The notes: a model not told the origin generated them from the letters alone. A stretch of DNA of 64,000 nt from Nectonema munidae (GCA_030549495.1 JAUIRK010000501.1:434001-498000); one strand, 5' to 3'. Positions 1-12,585 are shown, counted from the first letter of the stretch. Translations and numbers: made by a program.

Positions 1-1837
1 TTTAATTGAATCACTCCTACCAATCAATACAACCGTAACGTTTTTCTATCAAGAAGGAAAGACTTTTTGTCGAAAGGACCTAGTGAAATTTTCGTAATGC
101 CACTGCCTATGACTATAAAACCAATTCACTAAAGTCCCATACTCACCTGACGCTAACTGAATATTCTTAAAGAAATCATTGAAGTACTAAATCACTGATG
201 ATCAATTAATCAACAATTTTTTGTAAAAATTTATTTATAAAACTAATCGTCAGAATTTTTGTGTTACCAGCTTATTCCTAATTTTCATCCAATTCCCAAC
301 AATTCCAGATTTAGATTTTATCATTCACTATGATTTTAATTTCATATGCTTTCAAAGTTTAGCAATACTATATATGGAAAAAGGGTTATTTGATTTTTAG
401 GCTTTTTAAAAAGTCTTTTTGCGATTATTTGTAGGATTTAATTTATTTTTAAAATATTTTGATGCAGAATGATAGATTTTAACTGTTGTAGCTTTTATAT
501 CAATTGATTTAAGTTTACATTTACCCCTAAAATTTAATGCATTTTTTATATAATAACAATAATAATAATAAGGACACATAATAAGGGACAAATAAAAGAG
601 TTTTAAATTGTAAAAGATAAAAAAGAAAAGACATATTGCTGATAAAACTTAAAAAGAAAAAATATGCAGAATATTCAAGAAAGAGAGATTAATTTTTTCA
701 AGTGATTTAAAAAAACTTGGAAATAACATAAGCATATTGGATGTTAACAGTAACTCTATCCCCCTTTTGTTGAATATCAAGTGAAATAAGAAAAATGCTA
801 GAAAATGTTATCAAGTTTACAAAACAGATGCAAATTGACTAGGAAAAGAAGATAGCTAGAGATACTTGATATATCAAATTTTTGCTTGAATCTAAAAGTG
901 CTGATAAAATCCCCATCTTCGATTTATGAACTGATTGGAACTTTGCGCTTTCAAATCAATCTAAGTGAAGTGAAGTAAATTTCTCAGCATACATTTTTTG
1001 AATATCTTTAAAATGATGTATAACTAATATCTATACTTTATAACTCATTTTATCTTTTAAACTTATGAAGATTGAGTGCAAAAGAACCGACAATGTATTA
1101 CTATATCAATATATTAAAATGGAGAGCTTTTAGCCATTTTTTTTGAATAAATAAATATCTACAATATATTTCTGTTATGCGAGCAATGCCAATATTTGGA
1201 CCATATGTTAATGATATAAAGAATTAAAAAAAACTTTCGTTTAAGATGATGTTTCAGTCAGTTATTTTTATCGTGAATTTATTACTAACCATGTTGTAAA
1301 GATGTTTTAATTGTCAAGAAAAGTATGCATTGCTGCAGTAACCATTTAAAGTAGTTATACTGGAAGCATTCTTTGCTTTCAGTGTAACTGTCTGAGAAAC
1401 TAGAACGTATTTTGGAGTTTTTGTCAACAAATAAAAAGGATACAGCTTACTTCTAGTTCAATTTTAATATTACCATTATTAATAGTTTAAAATATCAAAT
1501 GTCATTTCAAGTAGTTTTAACTTTTTAGCTGATTTGCATTCAAGCGAATATTACTTTTAGTTTCCGATAAAAATTTATCACCACTACAAAAGTCGAAGTG
1601 AACCATATGCTTAGGATGGCAACTTGTTGAAACTAATATTGACTTTTATAGTATGTAAAAAATTTGCTGTAAAATTTTTTTTATATTATCTTAGAAATAA
1701 CAGGCAATCAAAACCTTGAAGAACGATTTAGAAAAAATATTGGTGAGATCTCAAGAATAAAAGTTAAAAGAGATCAATAAGAAATAATTTTGTCAAAATA
1801 AATTCTTTGACAATTAATTTTGAACATTCTGCTCTTC
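1..1837. other. gene-poor AT-rich stretch
   Basis: No coding segment, RNA gene or element end could be supported here. The only open frames are short and made of A/T-rich codons. An isolated TTAGTTAG-like flavour and short homopolymer runs are present, but nothing is periodic. Confidence 0.6.
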
Positions 1838-1955
1838 TTCAGATCAAATCTACCGTTAGGAGAAAGGAATGCAAGAAAGAGAGGATGAAGAAATCCTCCT
1901 TCTTCATCTTCTGCTCCTTATTTTCCTTTCTCATGACGGTAGATTTTATCTGATG
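1838..1955. repeat. imperfect inverted repeat (~118-bp hairpin)
   Basis: The left arm (about 1838-1893) contains CAGATCAAATCTACCG and GAGAAAGGAA. The right arm (about 1895-1955) carries the same words on the opposite strand, as CGGTAGATTTTATCTG and TTCCTTTCTC. Long complementarity with almost no loop would fold into one hairpin. It may be a small foldback element or a hairpin RNA source; the sequence does not decide between them. Confidence 0.6.
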
Positions 1956-1966
1956 AACTTAAAATC

Positions 1967-2177
1967 AAAAGGGTGACAAACTTTGACACTGTAATGGTCA
2001 GCGGAGTGACAAATGAAAGGTTAGTACTTTGTTGATTAGTGAGTTAGTTTTTAACTAAGTTAGTTAGTGTTTGAGTTATTGTTGAAGTCTTCTATTAAAA
2101 TTTTCAGGTATATTTTTTGTCATCCTATTCTCATATAACTCCTTTGATTTGTCACACTTCTGTTTTATCACCCTTTT
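1967..2177. repeat. short element with inverted ends AAAAGGGTGA
   Basis: AAAAGGGTGA at 1967 is mirrored by TCACCCTTTT ending at 2177. A second inner pair, GAGTGACAAATGAAAGG (2004-2020) and CCTTTGATTTGTCAC (about 2141-2155), lies inside. The layout suggests a 211-bp MITE-like element directly next to the 1838-1955 hairpin. No target duplication was identified. Confidence 0.4.
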
Positions 2178-2894
2178 TAAAATATAGATATGTTATAAAA
2201 GTAAATAATTAGCAATTTCAAAGGAAAGTAAGATTTATACAATAAAATGAATAACCATGAAAGTTGATATGTAAAAATTAACCATAAATTAAAATGTGTT
2301 CTTATTCAATTGAAAATTTGAATATAAATTTACTAAGACAATATGAAAAATCTTTTACTTAGTGAAAATTTGTAAAAATAAATACTGATTTTTATAAGCG
2401 TTTTGTATTGTTACTCTTTTGAGATTTGCTAATCTTGTCATTCATTTGTCATGTTACTCTTCATTTTTGCCATTTTTGTCATTCTTCTGATTTGTTACTC
2501 TTTTCAATTTTGTCCTTTTTTGTCCCATTTTGTCATGTAGGTCCCAAAATTGAGGCCAAGATATTTGCGGTACGACATGAGCTTACCTCTTTCGGTGTAA
2601 ATTCATCACAGAAAATAATCGATAAATAATTTTTGAAATATTTCTTTAAATTATGGAATTAAATTCTTTATTTTATAATTAACTTTTTCAAAAAGTTAAA
2701 TTTTTTATTATTTTTTTAATTTCATGTTCTACAAAATTTCATTTATTTTTTTTAATTTTTTTTTTAATATGTATTTCTTTTTTTCATTTCATGTCATTTT
2801 AATTCATTTTAGATATTAATGATTTTTCAAATATATTCTGCTAATTTATATTAAACTTTTCTTTTCAAAAAAAAATATCAAAAGAAACGTGCCT
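2178..2894. other. no gene; T-rich degenerate repeats at 2405-2530
   Basis: TTGTTACTCTTTT occurs twice and TTTGTCAT several times between 2405 and 2530, so the 67-codon open frame there is a product of repetition. The remainder is poly-T/poly-A rich. Confidence 0.5.
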
Positions 2895-4240
2895 TTTTTA
2901 CATTTCCGGAATCACCGTCTTCATCTTGCTATGATTAATGCTTTGAATTCCGTAGATGAAGTTGCAAGATGCATTACTGTGTGTAAGCTCATTTACAATT
3001 TTATCAGGAAGCGTTGAGAAAATATATGATGGAAGGAAAATTCAAAGGATTATGGATCAAAGATGGAAAGGACATTTTGATTCAATTAACTCTATTGTCA
3101 AAAACTACGAAAATCTTTTATATCTTTTTGAAGAATGTTCTTTATCCGATAACAATCACGAACTCAGTATCGAAGCTCAAAGTCTCTCGATGCAAATACA
3201 GAAAAAACAGTTCATATTTGTTTTGAATCTCCTGTTCAAGGTCCTTAAAATTTTAATTCCTATTAACACTTATGCACAGTTACTTTAAAATTCTCAAATA
3301 CTCATGATATACTTTTTTAAAACTTTAACATATATATTTAAGACCATATCAAGTGATATTGATTCCACACTCAGGCTTCTTAATTCAATAATAAAAGGAA
3401 TGAAGGATCTAAGAAATGATAAAAGTACTTTTGCAGAATTGATACAAAAGTGTGAAAAATATGGATCTGTCGAAAACCAGAGTTCTAAAAGAATACGAAA
3501 AAACACCTAAAAAATTTGAAGGAAGTATTTTATTGTCTTCTATGGAGCAAAAGAACAACGATGAGCTAATTTTATTAGTCTCTTTAATCAAGTTATTGAC
3601 GTGACCATCGAAGAAATAAAAAATAGGCATTAACATTTAAAGTTATAAATAAAATTTATTTACAAACATGCCAGAAAATCTGCTCATCACATATTTTTAT
3701 TATAGATTTAGTAAAAAAGAAATACCGTAGCAAAATGTATTGAAAGTCTTTGGCCTGGCAACGAAAAATTTTTAGATAAAAAAAGAATGGAAGGGCTTGC
3801 CGAATATTTTAATATTGAATATGACGAATATTTTGAAAGTCAGATTATGCTAGACAAAAACTCTGTTACCGATAGTTTTGAACAAAATAAACACAAGAAC
3901 TTAAAGGATATTTCAAATATAATATTTATCCCTTGAAAGAAGCATTGAAAAAGTCTTCAATTTATGCGTTGGTAAGAAAAATTTCACGTAGTTTCTTTAA
4001 TTTCCTTCAATCAATTTTTCTTTTTGCATTTATATTTTAAGATGCGCTTACTATCGGAATAAGTACGGCATCGTGGGAAAGACCATTTTCATGCTGTAAA
4101 AGGATTTTGACAAACCAAAGAACTTCTAAGATGCATGAGAGAAAAAATTTTTGATTCTGCTATCATATTTAGATTCATATACAAAAAATATTCATACTGA
4201 TGAATTGCTTAAGAAATTTTCGAACAAAACAAGAAGAATC
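2895..4240 (+). pseudogene. hAT transposase remnant
   Basis: Successive frames carry the landmarks of ZMYM1/ZNF862-like hAT transposases in order. HLAMINALNSV (about 2910-2960) is the conserved segment before the helical insertion. MDQRWKGHFDSINSI (from about 3050) corresponds to the usual TRWxxRxDS block. DIDSTLRLLNSIIKGMKDLR follows, then FNQVIDVTIEEIKNRH (about 3575-3625). The C-terminal dimerisation block is TIGISTASWERPFSCCKRI (about 4050-4110). Frame changes near 3010, 3290 and 3600, plus stops, break it. A possible intron runs from GTAAGA near 3972 to a TTTTAAG acceptor near 4042. It is non-functional and old, judged by the number of breaks. Confidence 0.75.
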
Positions 4241-4412
4241 CAACTTTTTTGAGAGAGGATGTATTATTTTTCCAAAATGAGATATGTTTTTTTTCTATAA
4301 ATATACTTATTTTTAAAAGCATTAAATTGCCCAATTTTAAATCAAAATATTCAGGCCTTCTCAACTTCTTCTTGTGCCCACTCTCAACTTCCAATTTCTG
4401 GCTACAGCCCTG
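2895..4412 (+). mobile_element. decayed hAT transposon (ZMYM1/ZNF862-like), right half with 3' end
   Basis: This covers a hAT transposase remnant plus a terminal sequence. The 3' end, read on the minus strand from 4412, begins CAGGGCTGTAGCCAG, a CAGGG-type hAT terminus. It lies about 170 bp after the last transposase codons, the expected spacing. No matching left end was found upstream, so the 5' part is lost or diverged. The transposase itself is described separately. Confidence 0.6.
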
Positions 4413-6179
4413 GTCATATAATCGTCTGTTTCGACTAGGAAAAATGAGGTTTGGAAGAACACGATGATAATTTGTTTTTTTTATAATAAAAAATATTTTA
4501 TTTTTATTAACTGGTTTTTACAACAGAAATATTCCCATTCTTTATAAAAATAATGAGAAACTGTTCGCTTGAGAGGATTTCTATTTCTAGGTTTAAAAAA
4601 ATTGTAAAGCTGATATACTTTATTTAAAATTTATATAACATTATAAAGTAGGTCGTATGTGCTAACATCAACGCCAAAACTTTTATAGAGAAAGTTAAAA
4701 AATTGATACAATCAATTTTAAATCCATAAAGCAAGGTTTATTTGAATATTGCAAGAATAATGGAAAATTGGTACACTATTTTAAAAGTAGCTATTTTTGA
4801 ACTGGCTTATTTGGTATACTAGCTGTTTTGGAATTAGCTATTTTGGATACTAGCTATTTGGGGTTTCACCCTCTCATACAGGTATAATAGTTAGATATGG
4901 AGCAAGAAGACTCACACTCTGAAGGATATGTATTTTTTAGATCATTTTTCAATTTGGTAGAGGAGCAAGGGTTGAGGAAATAATATGTGAGCTCGAATTG
5001 TAAAACATTGCGAGATTATGGCGTCGACATTGTTTAGAATTGGATAATTTTCTAAAGAAAGGGAAAAAGGCAAAAAAGAGAGAAATCTGAGAGAGGTTCT
5101 TTGTTTTTCAAAATTAAAAGAAATAATACCGTTAAAAAGATCAGGTGTTCGACATTTGAGGTAGGTAGGTACTTTTGGATCAGGAAAGCTAACTTGAATT
5201 TATATATATCACGTATAGTTTTAATAATAGCAATGCTCTTAAAGATGGGTGAAGTGTGTGCCAAGAAATTCTCTTATTTTATCTCTCGCAAAGCCTTCTT
5301 TAGTATACTGCAAAGAGTAAATATGGAAGGATGTTACACTGTACATATGTGGTATAACGGATATACTACGACATTATATGTCTTTGGCACACCTTGGTAA
5401 AGTTCCAGCGGACGCCCATGACTTGAAAATTTGTTTGGAAAATAAAAAAGTTTCTTACATTTTAAAGAGAAGTGGAAATTAAATTTGGCAACTTTAAATT
5501 TAAAATGAAGCTTCAATTCGGCCAAAATTCAAACTTGCAAAAGTGAAATCATTAACGTTTTACGTATGATTCCAATAAAATCCATTTCCTATAATATCCA
5601 ATGAGAATAATAATTATCATGTCATCCCTTTAGTTTCCTTCCTGCATTCAATAGATCCTTTTAAATGTTCTTGCTTTGAAAAATTATAAATTATTTAGGA
5701 GTGATACATTTTAATTATTCGTCCTCAATCTCATCTAATTAATTATTAATTAGGATTGATTTGCATACATAAATCTGTCAGAAAAGGCAAGAAGAAATGG
5801 AACTAAGATGGGAGCAAATTTTTCAAATTTAAAATGTGAATTAGTTTTAATTAACTCTAAGTGCATAATTTCTTTTTATTTTATATAATTTTCTTATGCA
5901 TATCCCTTATCACATACATATATTTTAATCTCATCAAATTATAAGGGTACAAATATAGACATAAAAATTTTGGAAATTTTTCTGGAAAAGTTTTTAGGAA
6001 TAGCACATGCTATACTTTTGTAACCAAATTTTTTTCTCAAATATATAAGAAAACACGATATTGAAGAAAAAAAAAATTTTATTTCACATTATAAAATTGT
6101 TAAACCAAATTTTTTTTGAAATAAATAAAAAAAACAGAATATTAAAAATGGAAATAATTTTAGTTCAGTTTTCAACACA
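4413..6179. other. no gene recognised
   Basis: There is a short local repeat of TAGCTATTTTGGA around 4785-4860. A possible element edge lies near 5400-5430, where the minus strand reads CATGGGCGTCCGC, a word common at transposon ends. Open frames are short and unconvincing. The rest is AT-rich. Confidence 0.5.
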
Positions 6180-7582
6180 ACAAGCAATGAATATTTTTTT
6201 TTGACTGAAGAATGATTTGTACAAATAATTTTTCCACAGCTTTAACAACAGTTACGAGTGGATACCCGGAAAAAGTGACATTTGTTTGGTTTGGTTGAAA
6301 TTATTTGTTTTTTGCTTTCCTTTTTTTTGACACCAAATAGTTTAATGCAGCACTTTGTATCCTTCAACAAGCGACTGTTATGGATTCTTTTTTAATCATG
6401 CCAAAAACTAGCTTTACTGAAAGATTTTTCAAGAAAAATTTACACGACTTTGTCTAATCGTTTTTCGTTGTCGAACAGATATTCTGAAGAATTTGGGGAA
6501 CGTCCTTTAACATTTCTGAAAACTTTAGGAACTTCTTTTCTGTTACAACGAAGTGTGCCAAGTAGCGTCATGTTTTTCTCAGTCAACTGGCAGGTTATGT
6601 TATGAATGGTGAAAATTTATCAGTGGAGATATTTGTACCAGTATTGAAGTATGGCTTACATAAATTCATAACAACTTTTTTCCCAAGATTTCTTTCTCTC
6701 TGTTCGTTTTGCCTACCATAATATATTGTGGTATTTAAAGCAAATCCGGTCTTAACTTCACAAAGCCAACAAATTTTTAGACCATACTTTTTTGGTTTTC
6801 TTAGTAAGTAGAATTTTACGCGTAGTTTACCTCTGTAAGGTAATAGTTGCTTATCTATTGTGAGAAATTGTACCCGAATGTAAAGTTTTCTCAAAGACAA
6901 CACAAAAAGTTTCCAAACTTCTATGATCGCAACCATTTTGTCTTCTTTTTTTCTTGCTTCTCTGGTTGATTGTTTGTCAAAACGGAGACATCTTAGGAAA
7001 AATTTCATTCGATTAAGTGAAATGATTTTTATTAAAAAGTCTGCACCTGAGCGTATCAAAAAAAGCCAAAAAAGAGTTCATTTCCTCATAACTAAAACGA
7101 TAATACAAACATGTTCAAACTTACCTGGATGTAGACGTTTGAACATGCCGAATTTTCGATTAGAGCATCTCAAAATATGTCTTCTAATTTCTTCAGGTAA
7201 TAAAAGATTAAATAATTCAATTTCATCTTGAGTTGCTGTCAAAGTCCTTGAGTTTTCTGTACAAATATTTCTTGACAGTTTAACATTAGGTTGCAAAGTT
7301 TTACTCCATGCCCATTACATGTCTCAACTACATGCAGAGCTCTCTTCCATATCCTCGTCATCATTATTTGAGACTTGACTGGAGGACGAATCTTCAGAAT
7401 CAGAACAAATTTCCTTTTTTTTCGCTATCATCACTTTCCAAAGTTTGGATTCGTAACTCATCTAAGCACAAACTTTCTTCAACATCTCTCTCTTATTCTA
7501 CTTTTTCCAAACTTTCGTCTATAACTTCATTATTTTTTAACAAATTGGAGTTTTTGTTATTAGTTCTTTTACGAGAACTCAT
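6180..7582 (-). pseudogene. decayed piggyBac transposase
   Basis: Reading from 7582 downwards, the remnant has an N-terminal MSSRKRTN start. An acidic serine tract (SDSEDSSSSQVSNNDDED, about 7400-7340) follows. Next is the DDE_Tnp_1_7 domain, with TIDKQLLPYRG and LRKPKKYGLKICWLC (about 6870-6770), where family members have xVDEQLxxFRG and the KPxKYGIK block. TGTNISTDKF (about 6625) matches the GxNxTxDNFF block. Downstream words to about 6180 resemble the C-terminal third but are full of stops. Several frame changes occur, for example between 7078 and 7059. No TTAA-flanked ends were found. It is dead and older than the piggyBac at 55.5 kb. Confidence 0.75.
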
Positions 7583-7784
7583 TGGGATAACGCAAGAAGA
7601 AAAATGTCTTTAGGTTAGCAGAGTATGTTTTTAATGAAGCGAGAAAGAGTAAAAGTGAAAGAAAGAAAGAGAAAGAAATAACTTCCTCTTTTTATCCCAT
7701 ACCTTGATGAAAAGAATAAAAATTACCATATGAGCGATTAGACTTTTGATTCAAGATTTTGAAAAAGATTGAGAAAAGACTTTG

Positions 7785-8152
7785 ATTTTGTCCTTTTTCA
7801 CATGAAGCCCACCCTCATGATCTTTATATTTTTTAGTATTGAAATTTTAATTAAATGAAATAATACATAAAATTGTAAAGTCGAATTGAATAAGTTTAAT
7901 AAATTTAGTGAGTTAATTAAACTGTTAGAATTTTGACTGTCTTAATTTGACCTTTCATTCTTGAATTTGACCTCTCACTTGTTTAAATACTGAGTCGAAA
8001 GTGTAAAAAAATAGAAAAATTAGTTTACTAAATTTATTAAACTTATTTTCAATTTTTCAGTTTTGTGTTTTATTTGAATTAGTTAAAAATTTCAATACTA
8101 AAAAATAAAAAATCTTGAGGAACGGCTTTATGTGAAAAAGGACAAATCCAAT
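7785..8152. mobile_element. foldback/MITE with ~80-bp inverted ends
   Basis: The left arm (7785-7862) reads from GATTTTGTCCTTTTTCACAT through TTTTTTAGTATTGAAATTTT. The right arm (about 8070-8152) is its inverted counterpart, ending TATGTGAAAAAGGACAAATC. An inner pair (TAAGTTTAATAAATTTAGT near 7890 and ACTAAATTTATTAAACTTA near 8025) extends the symmetry inward. It is non-coding. No clear target duplication was found. Confidence 0.65.
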
Positions 8153-8244
8153 GTGAAAATGGACGAATTCAATGGGAAAAAGAACAAATTCAATATGAAA
8201 AAGGATGTATTCATTGTGAAAAACGATGAATTCATTGTGAAAAT
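8133..8244 (+). repeat. 21-bp minisatellite, five full units
   Basis: Units of exactly 21 bp follow one another, of the type GTGAAAAAGGACAAATCCAAT, each differing at a few bases. The first unit overlaps the right arm of the foldback element, so the array probably grew from the element's terminal sequence. Confidence 0.8.
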
Positions 8245-9179
8245 GTTATATATTCGATTATAATTTTGATATTTAGTTTTTAGAACCTACGAGATATTGT
8301 GAAATTTGAAGTTTTTTCAATTGACATTTGAAAAATTATAAGATCCTGAATAGTAAGTGTCTACATTTTTACTCTTCGTATCTGATAAGGGAATACTTTA
8401 TATGGAAAAGGAAGAAGCAAAAAGAAGTTTTATTGGGAAAGTACAGAGTTTAACAAAGATGAAGAAGATTAAAACATACAATAAAATAAATTTATAGGAT
8501 GGTATTCACACTTGTAAATAAAAGATAGACTATTATTATAAAAAAATTTAAAAATTTTTTATGGATATAATAAATACCCATTCGTTTTTTTTTTCCAAAG
8601 AGAAAAGAAATATATTAAAGAAAGATGTTAAATTCGAAAATACTACTCATTTGACGAAAATGGGTGATCGGAAATTTTACTGAAAGACAATTCGGTCTGA
8701 GACATTTTCTGGTATGGACTTTTCGCCACACAGTTGATCACTATAGTGATCCTTTTTTGCAATAAAAATTATTAAATAAAAGTTTCAACTCAATATTTAA
8801 ATCCAGTTTGTATAACTTGAGAATATGTTTGCAAAAAATTTATTTATAAAATTTATAAAATAGATAAAGATTATTATTGGTTATTGCGAGTTTGTTGTTT
8901 TTTAAAGAAAGAGAGAGAGTTAGAAAAAAAAAAGTTAAAGCTGAGAAGAATATTTTAGCTATATTAATATTTTGATATTAATTTAAATAAGATATTTTAG
9001 AATTTTTTTTTGTTATCTTTATCTTCATTTAAAGATATTTATTAAGCAAATTATATTTGATCTTTCAAAATTACAAGACTATTTTGTTCAAAGTAACGAT
9101 AGCTATAATGAAGTCATTTTTAGCAGTAACGATCCCAAATTAAGAATTTGATCTCCTGTTGTAGCGTTTGATCCCAATT
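8245..9179. other. no gene recognised
   Basis: AT-rich sequence with homopolymer runs and no open frame of note. Nothing periodic or symmetrical was seen. Confidence 0.5.
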
Positions 9180-9300
9180 TAAATCTTTAGCTTAATGCCA
9201 TATTCCAGCAATCTCTGAGGAGAAATGGTGTCAAATACTTTCTAGAAGTTTAAATCAATCACATTCATCTTACTTTTACACCACGATGAATATGATTTTA
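9180..9300 (-). pseudogene. small LINE reverse-transcriptase scrap
   Basis: On the minus strand, VIDLNF followed after one stop by KVFDTISPQRLLEYGIKLK resembles motif A of non-LTR reverse transcriptases (family form FxDLxKAFDxVxHxxLLxxLxxYGI). Only about 30 residues are recognisable. Clade and element limits cannot be given. Confidence 0.45.
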
Positions 9301-10576
9301 CTCAAAAATGTTGAAACAATGCATCCATTTTTTATATAAGTTATACAAAGGTAGTTGGTGAAAAGACTTGAAGAAGGTGTTAATCCTAGGATATGGTGAA
9401 GGAGAAAGAGCAATTAGGTGCTTTTAAACTTTGTGCTAGCCTTTTTTTTATTAAATAGCCTTTTGAAGCCATTAAAAAATGAAATTAGAGGTCATTGCTC
9501 CCAATGACACCCTTGCTTCAAATGCATCAGTGTTTTATGGGCGAAATATATCTATCAAAATGTTTTGTTCTTTGAAAAACTGGATTTAAAAAGTAACAAT
9601 AAATCAACAAACTTCAAAGACAATCAAATCTGTACTCACTAAGTCATAAAGATTTAGTTAAGTCTTCAACAAACGTTTTATTTTAACTTTTCCCATGACC
9701 CTTTCAACATTCCTCCTAATTCCTAGTCAAATTTGCTACTTTTGTTTTTCAAGTGTACTCGAATTAAGTGTACAACTATTTTGACGAAGTCATCAATCAA
9801 AATGAATTTCAAATGAAAATTTTAATGTTTAAGCTTCATCAATTTTCCCTATATCGATTTTTAAGACAGCTTTATTAAAATTAATGTCTCCCCGAATAGA
9901 TATAATATCTAATTATACTTGCCCTTACTATACGAGATAAAATGATAAAATTCGGTTCTCGTGTTCAACCTTGTTAAGGTTTCAGAAAGATAAATATATA
10001 CTTCTATGTTATTTGTTTAAGGTCTATCAGAAGAAAATATTGTCAATAATTGAGCTAATGAACAAATCTTATATTTTCTCCTATTCTAAACTAGTTGTAT
10101 ATGCATCAAAATCATTATTCTTCATTTACAAATCAGAAAATAGATCAAAGGTACATTGATATGATAAAAATGTCATATTAGTATATATTATCACTCTCAT
10201 ATTCAATCTTATTATACATGTAATGACATTGAATAACTTGAGTATTGAGTCTAGTACAATAGACTTATAATTTCATAGAAGAGAACAAATGTTCTTGCTA
10301 AATTCACTTGTTTATCTATGTAATGTAAAGCTAACATATTGATTAGTTTTTTTCATTGTACTAATCATGCTTAAACTTGGAGACCGGCAATAGCCTTATT
10401 TTCAAAACTTTTTCTCTGTATCTCAAGTTTACCTTTGATTAACTTTTAAAAATTTTTGATTTTCATTCATTCATTTTTGATTTTCTTTTATTTCACTGTC
10501 CTCCTCGATCGATGAAAGTGTGTGAATAAGTTGGTAATAAAGGAAATTCAAGCACACATATGATACACGGAGCGAT
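9301..10576. other. upstream region of receptor 1; no gene
   Basis: No coding segment is supported. The 62-codon frame at 9971-10159 is AT-driven. The last few hundred bases should contain the promoter and 5' UTR of the receptor, but no convincing TATA box or initiator was recognised. Confidence 0.5.
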
Positions 10577-11494
10577 ATGATCAAGCTCTGCAATTTTGAG
10601 CACTTTCCGCAAATACTCATCCCGATTTATGATGTTTGTACGAGCTTATTGGGTACGGTTTTTAACACAGCTTTTATCTATTTTTTCCTTTATCACAAGT
10701 CTTTTCGCACGCCAAGGCACGTCTTCATACTTTCCTTATCCATATGCCAACTCATTAGGTCTTCTGTTCTTTCCACTGAACGTTTCATCACATACTTTTC
10801 TCCACATATTATTTTATGCCCAAAACTTTGCTCATTTTATATCTTTTGTGACATGTTTGTCATGTGTTTCATACCGTATATCGTAGTAAGTTTGTCAGTT
10901 TCCCACTTTCTAGCTTTTTATAAGCCTTTTTACTTCAGAACAGTCTTTACGTATAAGAACGTCATCTTGATACTCATTAGCATATCCCTGGTTATCCTGA
11001 CTGTTCTCTTTTTAATTTTCTTCGCTTCTAAGCACACGATATACGAAAAAGAAAACCCGAGATGCTCCCTGAATGTTAACAGATTCTACAACATATTTTT
11101 CCCTATCCTAATTTCATATTTCCCGTCCCTCATTTTGCTAGTGTTAATGCCCTTTATTTTGCGGCATCAATACAAATTTTATGGCAAAGCTGCTCCTGAC
11201 TTGGAAAGCCCACAAGATTCTAACTCGTCAAGAAATAAAACTCAAGCTCGCATAGGCAATCTGTTGGCCATTTTCACCGGATTTAACTGGCTCATATTTA
11301 AGTTTCCTATGGCAATAACCTACTCGTATTCCTACTTCCATCAAATTGAGAATTGCAAGATCAACGCTATCTTGGTCTTTTCACTTACAACAAGAGTGAC
11401 GGATCCTATTATTTTTACTTGTTTGAGTGCTAATTTTTTAAAAAAAATTGAAAATGTTTCAAACAAATTTTTTAAAAGAAATGTGAACACGTAA
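10577..11494 (+). CDS. intronless seven-transmembrane receptor, class A-like (receptor 1)
   Basis: The 305-residue uninterrupted frame has seven hydrophobic segments, at about residues 14-39, 48-70, 85-110, 128-150, 172-196, 226-250 and 262-284. Class A-like marks include N30 in TM1, C85 at the start of TM3 paired plausibly with C163 in the second extracellular loop, and DPIIF (276-280) at the NPxxY position in TM7. The DRY position reads SHF (109-111), and the CWxP region of TM6 reads NWLIFKFP (237-244). An NKT glycosylation-type site lies in the third cytoplasmic loop and is unlikely to be used. The start codon was chosen because the N-terminus (M-x-K-L-C-N-F) matches the second receptor exactly in register. 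The ligand is unknown. It would act in the plasma membrane, probably through G proteins. A divergent chemo- or peptide-receptor family is the likeliest home, but this is inference. Confidence 0.8.
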   Translation: MIKLCNFEHFPQILIPIYDVCTSLLGTVFNTAFIYFFLYHKSFRTPRHVFILSLSICQLIRSSVLSTERFITYFSPHIILCPKLCSFYIFCDMFVMCFIPYIVVSLSVSHFLAFYKPFYFRTVFTYKNVILILISISLVILTVLFLIFFASKHTIYEKENPRCSLNVNRFYNIFFPILISYFPSLILLVLMPFILRHQYKFYGKAAPDLESPQDSNSSRNKTQARIGNLLAIFTGFNWLIFKFPMAITYSYSYFHQIENCKINAILVFSLTTRVTDPIIFTCLSANFLKKIENVSNKFFKRNVNT

Positions 11495-11569
11495 TCTTCG
11501 CTAAATAAGTATTCCTTTCATTTTTTTTTCTCTCAATTCTCATTTTATATATAGTATTGTGTTGATAGA

Positions 11570-11575
11570 AATAAA
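11570..11575 (+). terminator. polyadenylation signal AATAAA of receptor 1
   Basis: AATAAA lies 76 bp after the stop codon and is followed by a T-rich stretch, the usual arrangement for a short 3' UTR. Confidence 0.6.
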
Positions 11576-12585
11576 TGTTTTGTTTTGTCCAAGAAGTTGC
11601 TGAAGAATTGAAAGGCTCGTCTACAAAAAGAAAGTTCAATAATGTTCAATAACTGTTAAATCTGTTAAATATCATTGAAAAATCGTCAAAAATTTAATTT
11701 TAAAATGTAATTTTGACTAGACATAAAATAGAGAAATTAAAGAGGAAAAATATGTACGGTAGCTTGTTGAAGAGCACCCCATCCAAATGGGTGAGGGGTT
11801 TTGCCAAGCCCAAAGCTCGTGCGATTTTAAGGGGGTATTATTTGAAAAATAAGAGCGCGGTTTGTATGTTTGAAAAAAGGCGAGAATTCATCAGCCATTA
11901 GCAGAAATCGTAGTTGATTCCTACTCAAATTGTCCAGAAACCTAACACCGAGCGACATCAAAGATTCAGAGGAGGACTTTGGAGAAGGATATTAAGAGAC
12001 GAATGACGGACAACAGGAGGAGTTGACACGGAACCTCGCCTGTCGAAGGGTTCATAAAACAGGGTGAAGAACAAAAATTAAGTTCAGAGCAGAATTTTTA
12101 CAAAGAAAACCAAAAAAACGAGTTTTCCAACTTGGGATACTAAGCTATTTTTCCAATAGCTTTATTGATTGAAACACACAAAAATCATACCACAAGGTCT
12201 TCTTGATGTTAGCTTCATTGCGAAGTCTTCCTTTCTCATAAGTACGACATAGCTCAATATTTCAATATTTTGAGGCTTTTCTACCCCTGTTATCAAAATA
12301 AAATTATTCAAATGATCTGTCTTAATTTATATCATGTGAAAAAGAGGGGGTGGGCTAAAAATAATTAGTTTGGCTTCGAAAAAAATTTTTCTTATAATTT
12401 TCCATATTATATATTATATACATGAACTTATTTTGCTGGATATTCTCACATGCGCAAAATAATTTATAATTTTAGAGTTTATTTAACACCTTAAGGAACA
12501 GTGTGCCACTTGTGTAATAAAGAAATCCTGCTTTTACACATATAAAATTTGATTGAAGACTAAAATATGAAATATTCTTAAATAT

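Noticed and set aside
2426-2629. 67-codon open frame
   Set aside because: Made of repeated TTGTCAT/TTACTCTT words, no protein-like pattern.
7308-7613. 101-codon plus-strand frame
   Set aside because: It is the reverse of the piggyBac N-terminal acidic region on the minus strand.
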